Of a stretch of 64,000 nt of DNA, positions 51,068 to 57,850 are shown piece after piece. The notes below the pieces were generated by a model. That model was given only the letters and a program-made list of their open reading frames with translations, had not been told where the DNA came from and ran no database searches. Positions within the stretch are counted from its first letter, which is position 1. Each line of letters begins with the position of its first letter. Both the position numbers and the translations under genes were made by a program. This stretch comes from Telmatospirillum sp. (GTDB taxonomy: Bacteria; Pseudomonadota; Alphaproteobacteria; Rhodospirillales; Magnetospirillaceae), in assembly GCA_031291415.1 (NCBI GenBank), contig JARLJB010000099.1:23621-87620 (forward strand), in the 5' to 3' direction.

Positions 51068-51133
51068 CAGTTTCGGAGGGAAGATCCATGCAATACATTT
51101 ATTGTAACGCACAAAATTCAATTTGTGCGTGCT

Positions 51134-51144
51134 GGTTAGTAATC
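51134..51144. promoter_or_regulatory. GGTTAGTAATC site at the end of the helicase unit
   Basis: Sixth member of the GTTAGTAAC-type set, one base past the stop of the 98-aa gene. With the 51020 copy it brackets the terminator at a distance of about 114 bases. Confidence 0.3.
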
Positions 51145-51145
51145 G

Positions 51146-51442
51146 TTACTTTCTCCTAAGTGGCTCTAGGCCGTTGGGTCGTGGGAACCCTCGGTCTGCC
51201 CACTCCTCAGCGATCCTTGGGTTGTCCTTTCCCTTGCTGGCAAGGTGCATTACCACCCGGTAGAGGTGGTCGTCAGTCAGGTCGGAGATCCTGATGCGGT
51301 CCCCGTCGGCGGTGACCCAGATCTCAGGATCTGGGCGGCGGCGGTCGTCGGGGTCTTCGTCATAGGGGTCGAAGCAATCGAACTCCCGGTCGAACAGCTC
51401 ATTCATGGCTTGGTCAAAGGCATCGTCGGCGGCGTCACCCAT
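51146..51442 (-). CDS. Small acidic phage protein
   Basis: A 98-aa protein with a very acidic N-terminal half (DREFDCFDPYDEDPDDRRRPDPEIW region) and a small domain with the phrase IWVTADGDRIRISDLTDDHLYRVVMHL, seen in many phage proteins of unknown function. It overlaps the helicase gene by eight bases and is the last gene of that unit, before a strong terminator. Confidence 0.65.
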   Translation of the reverse strand: MGDAADDAFDQAMNELFDREFDCFDPYDEDPDDRRRPDPEIWVTADGDRIRISDLTDDHLYRVVMHLASKGKDNPRIAEEWADRGFPRPNGLEPLRRK

Positions 51443-53120
51443 TTGTCTCTCCCCCTGCCATGTTCAACAGCGGTTCCAACTTGTCGAACTTCGGCTTCCG
51501 GCCGTGGAGGTTGATCACCTGCTTGTGTGGGTCGATCTCCTTGGCCAGATGCATCTTCTTGACGATGACGCCGAGGACGGCTTCCTCGACGGTGTCGTCG
51601 TAGGTGATCAGGGTGACCAGCAGCGGGCGGGTGCGAACGCCGCGAGTTCCCCGTTTCCATGACTGTTCGAAATCGTCCTCGCCATAGGTCATGTGCAGAT
51701 AGATGAAGTGGTCGACGTGGCCCCAGTTGTAACCAAAGGCGGCTACCTGGGGGCTGCAGACCAATCCATCGAGCCGCCCTGCGCGGAAGTCCTCGTCGTT
51801 CTTGACGCGCCGGGCGGTCGAGGTGTTGCCGTTCATCAGCCCCACCCGGAAACCCATGTCGGAGCACATCTTGAGGATGCGTTCCTGCTCGGGCATCGAC
51901 GCGGTGAAGATGACGAAGGGCTCACCAGTGGCTTTGTGGTCCTCCAGATGGACGCTGAGCCGTTCGTCCCTGGCGGTCGTCTCACCACGGCCGATCTTGA
52001 AGATCTCCGGACACGAGAGAATCTGCCGGGCTCGGATCAGGTTGACGCCTTCGTTGGCACCGGTGAGGAACATGTCCTCCAGTTCGAGGATCGCCTTATC
52101 CTCGAACTCTTTGTAGGCGGCGAGTTGTGCGCCGGCCAGATCGACGTACTCGGTCTGGAACACGACGGGCACGTCGCCGTAGACGTCTTTGAATTTGATC
52201 AGGGTGCTGTGCCGGGACAGGATCGCTTGGAACTTCGGAATGTTGATCCAGCCGATGGGCTTGTTATGGCCGTCGAGGATGGCGTGGTAGTTCATGAAGC
52301 TCTCGTAGCAGCCGTAGTAGCGAGGTTCGATCATGGCAATCGCCGGGTAGGCCGAGGAGAGCTTTCCCTTGACCAGGGTTCCCGTCATTATCTCCAGGCG
52401 GGCGACGTGCTGCAGGGCAGCGTACAGCGCCTGAGTTCGGGCGCTCGCGTTGCCAGCGAACATGGTGTGCCATTCGTCTCCGATGATCAGGTCGATGTCG
52501 GGGTTGTGCTTCAGGAGCCATCCCTGGTGATCAGCAAAGGCGTCTGCTCCCATCAGGATGACCTTGGCGTTCAGCCTGAGCTGCTGCTGGAGCGTCCCTT
52601 GGTTCAGGAATTCCTCACCACGGGGCGTGATCTCGACTCGGCCTATGATTTGAGGCTTCGACGATTTTTGCCGTAGAGTGCCATCAGCCGGGGTCACAGA
52701 CAGACACCGGCCCTCCCAGAGATCATTGATCATCTCGCTGGATACGGGGAACGTCCTGACCCCATCGACGACGAAGAACCGCTTCTTGTCCTTGTCGACG
52801 ACCTGATAGACAGGCTTGGTTTTGAGATCTGTCAGCAGATTGACCGTCTTTACCGCCGGTGGCGGTCCTTTGAAGATCACCACCTCGTCGGGTTTGAAGT
52901 CGGTGAACCGGAGGAGTTCCTGCCGGTTCTTGCCAACGATCCCGAGCGGCTGGAGCCAGACGGTCTTCTTGCCCTGGCGGGTCCAGTTCCACCACGTATA
53001 GAGGCATGCTGGGAGCGTCTTGCCGGTGCCCGGTTCCGAGCGGTCGATATAACGCGGCGTCTGCATCAGCTTGGCCAGCGTGGCGATCTGGTCCGGCCGA
53101 GGGGTGAACTCCTCAGCCAT
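51435..53120 (-). CDS. DEAD/SNF2-type helicase
   Basis: A 561-aa superfamily 2 helicase from ATG 53120. Motif I is SEPGTGKTLPAC, motif II LIIGDEWHT (DEWH variant of DEAH), motif III TGTLVKG, and the C-terminal lobe has FTASMPEQERI and a motif VI-like QSWKRGTRGVRT. The architecture resembles the SNF2-like or UvsW-type helicases that phages carry for branch migration and replication fork repair. It is encoded between a small regulator-linked gene and the acidic 98-aa protein. Confidence 0.85.
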   Translation of the reverse strand: MAEEFTPRPDQIATLAKLMQTPRYIDRSEPGTGKTLPACLYTWWNWTRQGKKTVWLQPLGIVGKNRQELLRFTDFKPDEVVIFKGPPPAVKTVNLLTDLKTKPVYQVVDKDKKRFFVVDGVRTFPVSSEMINDLWEGRCLSVTPADGTLRQKSSKPQIIGRVEITPRGEEFLNQGTLQQQLRLNAKVILMGADAFADHQGWLLKHNPDIDLIIGDEWHTMFAGNASARTQALYAALQHVARLEIMTGTLVKGKLSSAYPAIAMIEPRYYGCYESFMNYHAILDGHNKPIGWINIPKFQAILSRHSTLIKFKDVYGDVPVVFQTEYVDLAGAQLAAYKEFEDKAILELEDMFLTGANEGVNLIRARQILSCPEIFKIGRGETTARDERLSVHLEDHKATGEPFVIFTASMPEQERILKMCSDMGFRVGLMNGNTSTARRVKNDEDFRAGRLDGLVCSPQVAAFGYNWGHVDHFIYLHMTYGEDDFEQSWKRGTRGVRTRPLLVTLITYDDTVEEAVLGVIVKKMHLAKEIDPHKQVINLHGRKPKFDKLEPLLNMAGGETNG

Positions 53121-53316
53121 TGCTCTTTTCCTCCGTGGCCTCAAGGTGTGAGGCGATGATTTTCCACAGCCGCGCCTTGAGGTACTCAGGGCACTCCGGG
53201 TCGGAGTGCATGGTACGGAGCACCGTGAGCGCGTAATCCGCCTTGGCCTCGGGGGTGGTGTGATGTTGGTGGTAGGCGGTCATGAACAGGAAGAAGCGCT
53301 TCGCGGGATCCATCAT
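53113..53316 (-). CDS. Hypothetical small phage protein
   Basis: A 67-aa helical protein (FMTAYHQHHTTPEAKADYAL and RTMHSDPECPEYLKARLW), overlapping the helicase start by eight bases and the regulator stop by four. It is not recognised. Confidence 0.6.
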   Translation of the reverse strand: MMDPAKRFFLFMTAYHQHHTTPEAKADYALTVLRTMHSDPECPEYLKARLWKIIASHLEATEEKSNG

Positions 53317-53738
53317 TTTCCTTCCAGGGGGCTAAACTTTACGTTCCGTTCGGTCGTCAGTTCCGCCACGGTCACGTCGAGGACCTTGGCGATCCGCTGC
53401 AGCTCCCAGAGGGTGAACTTGTGGCATCCGCTCTCGGCTCTTATCAGGTTGGTCATGGACATTCCGATCTGCCGGGCGAACTCGGCATACGGAACGCAGT
53501 CGTACTTATTGCGACGGTCGAACATGTCTCGCCCAATCTGGGCGTGCAGGGCATCAACGGCCTGAGCTTCGATGTCTGGTGTGGTCCCCCTGCGCCGCTT
53601 TGGGACAGGTAATCCCGCCCCCTTAACGATGCCGTAGACGTATTCGTAGGAGCATCCTCGCGAGTCGGCGATTTGGCAGATGGTCTCGCCCGCTCGGATA
53701 CGGGTGAGGATTTCTTCCTTAGCGGAAATGTTGGACAT
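53313..53738 (-). CDS. XRE-family transcriptional regulator
   Basis: A 141-aa protein from ATG 53738 (GGGAA ribosome binding site upstream). Two helix-turn-helix regions can be seen: an N-terminal recombinase-like one (GETICQIADSRGCSYEYVYGIV) and a C-terminal XRE-like one (YAEFARQIGMSMTNLIRAESG, WELQRIAKVLDVTVAELT). The gene is the first of the leftward helicase unit and the last phage gene before the tRNA-Pro, so it may be the lysogeny or replication regulator. Palindromic and repeated sites lie 62-100 bases upstream (53800-53838). Confidence 0.78.
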   Translation of the reverse strand: MSNISAKEEILTRIRAGETICQIADSRGCSYEYVYGIVKGAGLPVPKRRRGTTPDIEAQAVDALHAQIGRDMFDRRNKYDCVPYAEFARQIGMSMTNLIRAESGCHKFTLWELQRIAKVLDVTVAELTTERNVKFSPLEGK

Positions 53739-53799
53739 AGAGTTCCCTTTTGGTGAGCTGTTTGAGACGGTGGGAAGGCCGTCGCTCACCCGTCAGGGA

Positions 53800-53838
53800 G
53801 GGAAATTCCCGATGGGGTTAGTGCGGGGATAGTGCGGG
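53800..53838. promoter_or_regulatory. Candidate operator cluster upstream of XRE gene
   Basis: GGGAA-A-TTCCC (53800-53810) is a palindrome around one base; TAGTGCGGG occurs twice at 53819-53827 and 53830-53838, an 11-base period. They may be repressor operators or integrase arm sites near the prophage end. Confidence 0.35.
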
Positions 53839-53882
53839 ACTCTAGGTCCCAAAGGGGCCTTAAGCGGCCTGTTTGAGCCGTA

Positions 53883-53901
53883 AAAAAGCGTTGTGCTTTT
53901 T
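53883..53901. terminator. Terminator-like hairpin at the prophage-tRNA junction
   Basis: AAAAAGC-GTTGT-GCTTTTT, a 7-bp stem with flanking A and T runs, 28 bases before the tRNA-Pro. It could stop transcription in either direction between phage and host. Confidence 0.5.
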
Positions 53902-53928
53902 CCGGGAAACCCTTAGAAGTCAGGGCCT

Positions 53929-54005
53929 CGGGGCGTAGCTCAGCCTGGTAGAGCGCTAGCTTTGGGAGCTAGAAGCCGGAGGTTCGAATCCTCTCGCCCC
54001 GACCA
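53929..54005 (+). tRNA. tRNA-Pro (TGG)
   Basis: A 77-base cloverleaf: acceptor CGGGGCG with CGCCCCG, D arm GCTC...GAGC, anticodon stem CTAGC/GCTAG with loop TTTGGGA (anticodon TGG), T arm CCGGAGGTTCGAATCCT with GGTTCGAATCC, and encoded CCA at 54003-54005. It borders the prophage on its 5' side. Confidence 0.95.
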
Positions 54006-54101
54006 TGTCCCTGCCGCTTTGACCCGATCATTGGGGATCGGGCTGGCGGTTTCGCTTCGAGTGGCAAGGGGCGCTTGCGTTGACGGAGAGGGAGATCGGA
54101 C

Positions 54102-54401
54102 ATGCCAGAGGTGCGCATCTATCGTCCTGCAAAAAATGCCATGCAGTCGGGACGGGCGAATTGCCGCCAATGGATTGTCGAATTCGAACCGACCGACCGC
54201 AAGCAGCCCGATCCGCTGATGGGCTGGAATGGTTCGCGCGACACCTTGTCGCAGATCAGGATGCGCTTCGACAACAAGGACGAGGCGGTGGCCTTTGCCG
54301 AGCGCGAGCGCTTGACCTTTACCCTGATCGACGAAAAGCCGGCCAAGCCGGTGAAACCCAAAAGTTACGCCGATAATTTCCGCTTCGATCGGGTCGCCTG
54401 A
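54102..54401 (+). CDS. ETC complex I subunit, NDUFS4-like
   Basis: A 99-aa protein that matches the conserved core of NDUFS4-type accessory subunits: N-terminal RIYRPAKNAMQSGR, WIVEFEP, an LMGWNGSRDT turn, and a C-terminal RFDNKDEAVAFAERE followed by KSYADNFRFDR. These subunits occur in alphaproteobacterial (and mitochondrial) NADH dehydrogenase and assist assembly of the peripheral arm. It lies between two tRNA genes, away from any nuo operon. Confidence 0.9.
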   Translation: MPEVRIYRPAKNAMQSGRANCRQWIVEFEPTDRKQPDPLMGWNGSRDTLSQIRMRFDNKDEAVAFAERERLTFTLIDEKPAKPVKPKSYADNFRFDRVA

Positions 54402-54442
54402 CGCCGATCCTCGCTGGTTCCGGTTTTCGTACCGGTGCTTGC

Positions 54443-54519
54443 GGCCCCGTAGCTCAGTTGGATAGAGCACTCGCCTTCTAAGCGAGTTGTCGCTGGTTCG
54501 AATCCAGCCGGGGTCACCA
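54443..54519 (+). tRNA. tRNA-Arg (TCT)
   Basis: A 77-base cloverleaf with acceptor GGCCCCG / CGGGGTC (one G-T pair), D arm GCTC...GAGC, anticodon stem CTCGC/GCGAG with loop CTTCTAA (anticodon TCT), T arm with GGTTCGAATCC and encoded CCA. It starts 41 bases after the NDUFS4-like stop. Confidence 0.95.
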
Positions 54520-54668
54520 ATTTTTTCAAGGGGTTATGGGCCGTTTTGGCGCCGCCGGCGAGGCAAAGTCATTTCGGTCCGTTGAATCCATGTCAAATAC
54601 AACCCCGGATCCGGTGCCATTTTCCGGCCGCCCGCCAACGCCGGATCGTTCCGCCGTAAGGCGTCGCC

Positions 54669-57575
54669 CTATCCGATTTTTTCGAAGGCCGCCAGGGCGG
54701 AACCCAGGTCCGACAAGGCCTCGTCCCACCGAAGAGGCGCTTTCTGGCGGAACAGGGTGAAGCTGGGATACCAGGGCGACGTCGTTCCCCGATCGAACCA
54801 ACGCCAATCGGAGCTGTGGCGCAACAGCAGGAAGGTCGGTAGCCCAAGCGCGCCGGCCAGATGGGCGACGGCGGTGTCGACGGTGACCAGCAGATCGAGC
54901 TGTCGAAGCATCGCCGCGGTTTCGGCGAAATCGCGCAATGCCGGCCCCAGATCGGTAACCAGCGCGTCGGCGCCCGACGCTACCAGATCTCCGGCCCGCG
55001 GGCCAATCTGCAGGCTGTAGGGGGCCAGGCGCGGATCGCCGAGCAATGGCAGCAGAAGGGGCAGCGGGCAGGACCGGTCGCGCGGTGTCGGTTTGCCGGC
55101 CCACACCAGTCCCAATTTGATCCGGCCGTCGTCGGGCAGCAGACGGGTTGGCGGCGGGGCGGAAAGATAAGGAACGTCGGCCGGCAGCCTGTCCAGGGTG
55201 GTGCCGACGATCGCCGGCAGGCTGAGCAACGGCGCGTAGACATCGGTCGCCGGCGTGTTCTTCTCTCGCGGCACCACGGCGTCGACATCGCGGGTGAGTG
55301 CCATCAGCCGCATCAGTTCCGGCTGGCATTCGACGACGATCCGGCCGGCACCCCGGCGTTTCACCTCGGGGATGAAGCGGGCGAACTGCAGAACGTCGCC
55401 AAACCCCTGCTCGTCGGACAGGAAGATGGCCCGGCCGTCCAGCGGCGATCCGTCCCAAGCCGGCAAGGCGATCTTGCGCTTATGGGCGCGCCGCAAGCCC
55501 CAGCGCGCCTCATAGGCGGGAAAGCCCTCGCCGTAATTGCCGCACTGCAACAGCGCCAAGGCCCGGTCCCAGCGGTAATCGGCGTTGTCGGGAGCAAGGC
55601 GCAGCGCCCGCTCGAACAGGATCAAGGCCCGTTCCGGCCGGCCGGCGTCCTTTTGCGTCACGCCGGCGTTGTAATGCAGGCTGGCGTTGGCCGGCTGCAG
55701 GCAAAGCGCGCGTTCCTGCAAGGCCGTCGCCTTGGCGAAATCCCCTTGTTCGCGGAGCACGTTGCCGAGATTGGACAAGACCCCGACGTCATCCGGGGCG
55801 GTCGCCAAGGCCCGCCGATAGCTGGTAGCCGCGGCGGTCAGGCGGCCGGTCTCGCGTAACAGCACGCCCAGATTGTTGTAAAGGCCGGGAACAGTCGGTT
55901 CGATCGAGGCCGCCTGGCTATAGTAGCCGGCGGCCTCGCGTCCCTTGCCAGCCTTCTGCGCCGCCAAACCCAAGTGAAAGGCCCGGTACGCTTCCAGGGA
56001 CGCGTCGAGGGCCGGATCGTCCGGCTGGGCAAGCGGTGCCGGGCGGGGCAGGCCATAGGAGGCGATCGGCGCCTGATCGGCGGCCAGTTCGAAGACATTG
56101 CCATGCCAGTCGGCGGCAGCGGTGTCGAACGGCGCCAGGCGGCCGGCGTCGTCCTCGGACAGGAAATGCCAGGCGCTGAACCGGTGATCGTCGAACAGCC
56201 GGCGCAGCTCGGCCTGCCGTTTTTGCCCGGCCGGGCGGTCATAGTCGATGCCGCGTTCCCAGATCACCGCGGCGACGCGGCCCGAGTCCAGCAATCCGGC
56301 CATGCCGCGGACCACATCGATTTCGCTGCCTTCGACGTCGATCTTGACGATGATCCGACGCTGCTGCAAATGCGGCCGATCGGCCAGCAACTGGTCGACG
56401 GTGATCACGGCGACCGGGCCGGCCTCCGCCTTGATCAGGCTGTGGCCCATGGTGCTTTCCGGTTTCAACCGGCCCCTGCCGGGAGCATCGGACGCGGCGG
56501 CGGCGATGACCTCGATTCGCTGCGATCGGCCGTTGTCATCGATCCAACGATGAAGATGCGGCAAATTTCCGGCCAGCGGCTCGATGGCCAGGACGTCGAT
56601 GTCTTCCGGCCATCGCGTCGCCGCTTGCAGCGACATGATTCCCCAATGGGCGCCGACGTCGATGAACAGGTCGCCCGGACGCAGATGGGCGTCGAGAAAA
56701 CTGCGCGTCGCATATTCATAGCCGACGCCCGATCGCTCGCGGGTTACCAGAAAATTGAGGCCGGGATCGGCGAGATAGGAGCGCGGCACCGTCATGCGGA
56801 AGCGGGGGGAAAGGTCGTTCGCACCACGGAGACACGGAGAGGAATTGTTCGCCGGCAAAGCCGGCAAGATCTCATCCTCTTTCTTCTCCGTGTCTCCGTG
56901 GTGCGAATCTTTGCCAAAAATCGAATGAACGACAATGTCTGCCGTGCTGTCGATCGGCAAGGGCGGCGAGGCGACCAGGCTTTCCAACGCGGCGATGATC
57001 GGATCGATCGGCGCCGTCGGCAGGTCGGCGCCGCGGTCCCGTCGCAGCAGCTCGGCCAACCGCTCGCCGGCCAACCGGTCCCCGGGGGCCAGGGCGACGG
57101 CGCGCCGCAGGCAGGCTTCGGCGGCGGCGAAGTGACGCTGGCGCAGCAAAAGGTCGGCCATGGCGCTCCAGGCGCCGCCGATCCGTGGCCCCTTCTGCAG
57201 GGCGATCTCCAGCATGCTGCGCGCCTCGCGGGTCCGGCCCGATTGCGCCAGGGCATTGCCGGCGTTGCACCAGGCCAGGGCATTGTCGCCATCCACCGCC
57301 AGGGCCCGCCAATAGCACGCCATCGCTTCCGGAAGCTGGCCCTTCGCGCGGAGCGCCGCCCCCTTGTTGATCAAGGCGGCGGTCATTTCGGGGGCGACGG
57401 CCAACGCCTCGTCATAGGCGGCGATCGCCAGGCTGATGTCTCCCCGGCGGTGTGCGCTCAATCCCCGGGCAAAGGCGGCATCAGCCGGTCCGTTAGGGAT
57501 ATGGCGGTCGGCATCGGAGGGATCGGTGGCGAGTGGCGCGGTGGTCATCGGTTCATCCGACGAGGGAAAAGCCAT
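54669..57575 (-). CDS. TPR-FkbM methyltransferase-TPR-glycosyltransferase fusion protein
   Basis: A 968-aa multidomain protein. Residues ~30-180 are tetratricopeptide repeats (ALINKGAALRAKGQLPEAMA). Residues ~265-440 are an FkbM-type methyltransferase (LFIDVGAHWGIMSLQAATRW, KIDVEGSEIDVVRGMAG). Residues ~530-680 are more TPRs (GLYNNLGVLLRETGRLTAAA). The C-terminal ~280 residues resemble a GT-B glycosyltransferase end of the heptosyltransferase type (FLSDEQGFGDVLQFARF, GLVWAGKPTPRD, VTVDTAVAHLAGAL). Such proteins modify surface polysaccharide or flagellin-like substrates. Between the first TPRs and FkbM lies a 90-bp palindromic repeat (56818-56907) read in frame. An alternative start is ATG 57548. 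Confidence 0.85.
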   Translation of the reverse strand: MAFPSSDEPMTTAPLATDPSDADRHIPNGPADAAFARGLSAHRRGDISLAIAAYDEALAVAPEMTAALINKGAALRAKGQLPEAMACYWRALAVDGDNALAWCNAGNALAQSGRTREARSMLEIALQKGPRIGGAWSAMADLLLRQRHFAAAEACLRRAVALAPGDRLAGERLAELLRRDRGADLPTAPIDPIIAALESLVASPPLPIDSTADIVVHSIFGKDSHHGDTEKKEDEILPALPANNSSPCLRGANDLSPRFRMTVPRSYLADPGLNFLVTRERSGVGYEYATRSFLDAHLRPGDLFIDVGAHWGIMSLQAATRWPEDIDVLAIEPLAGNLPHLHRWIDDNGRSQRIEVIAAAASDAPGRGRLKPESTMGHSLIKAEAGPVAVITVDQLLADRPHLQQRRIIVKIDVEGSEIDVVRGMAGLLDSGRVAAVIWERGIDYDRPAGQKRQAELRRLFDDHRFSAWHFLSEDDAGRLAPFDTAAADWHGNVFELAADQAPIASYGLPRPAPLAQPDDPALDASLEAYRAFHLGLAAQKAGKGREAAGYYSQAASIEPTVPGLYNNLGVLLRETGRLTAAATSYRRALATAPDDVGVLSNLGNVLREQGDFAKATALQERALCLQPANASLHYNAGVTQKDAGRPERALILFERALRLAPDNADYRWDRALALLQCGNYGEGFPAYEARWGLRRAHKRKIALPAWDGSPLDGRAIFLSDEQGFGDVLQFARFIPEVKRRGAGRIVVECQPELMRLMALTRDVDAVVPREKNTPATDVYAPLLSLPAIVGTTLDRLPADVPYLSAPPPTRLLPDDGRIKLGLVWAGKPTPRDRSCPLPLLLPLLGDPRLAPYSLQIGPRAGDLVASGADALVTDLGPALRDFAETAAMLRQLDLLVTVDTAVAHLAGALGLPTFLLLRHSSDWRWFDRGTTSPWYPSFTLFRQKAPLRWDEALSDLGSALAAFEKIG
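56818..56907. repeat. 90-bp palindromic repeat inserted in frame in a coding sequence
   Basis: Perfect 23-bp terminal inverted repeats (56818-56840 / 56885-56907; core CACCACGGAGACACGGAGA) flank 44 bases. The arms are the same sequence as the 138-bp tandem units at 60007-61099. Its length is a multiple of three, and the host gene stays open, adding about 30 residues including HHGDTEKKEDE and SSPCLRGAN. Confidence 0.8.
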
Positions 57576-57850
57576 TGCTAACGCACCTGTGCAGGGAAGG
57601 CAAGATGAGCATCGGGGTTTCTATCGATCATAAAGTCATAATTTAATAAAATTCTGTTATTTCCTGCCAAGTTAAACAAAGTAATTTAAATAAAATTTTA
57701 TTTATCAAGATAAGAATATGCCTAAAGTCATAGGTTTTGACGTTAACAGGATATATAAATGATGGTATTTTTCAATTATGTATTGCTATCGAAGGCAATA
57801 GACCCATAAAAACTGGGTTTCATTCCCGTTATGGCGATTGGTGGGACGAT

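Larger units (their letters stand above)
1..53928. mobile_element. Siphovirus-type prophage, left end outside the window
   Basis: The stretch contains a complete set of head, tail, lysis and replication genes in phage order, with almost no non-coding space and many ATGA or TAATG overlaps. The right limit is placed just 5' of a tRNA-Pro gene because the last phage-like gene (an XRE regulator) starts at 53738 and typical host genes follow the tRNA. The left end lies beyond base 1, since the primase-helicase gene is cut there. No integrase or excisionase is seen in the window. Gene content (HK97-fold capsid, lambda-like tail tip, family A polymerase, ThyX) fits a long-tailed siphovirus with more than 53 kb of DNA. 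The exact attachment site is an inference. Confidence 0.85.

Noticed and set aside
55974..57581. 535-codon plus-strand frame opposite the TPR/FkbM gene
   Set aside because: The minus-strand product has clear TPR, FkbM and glycosyltransferase motifs; the plus-strand one is Gly/Arg/Asp-rich and motif-free.
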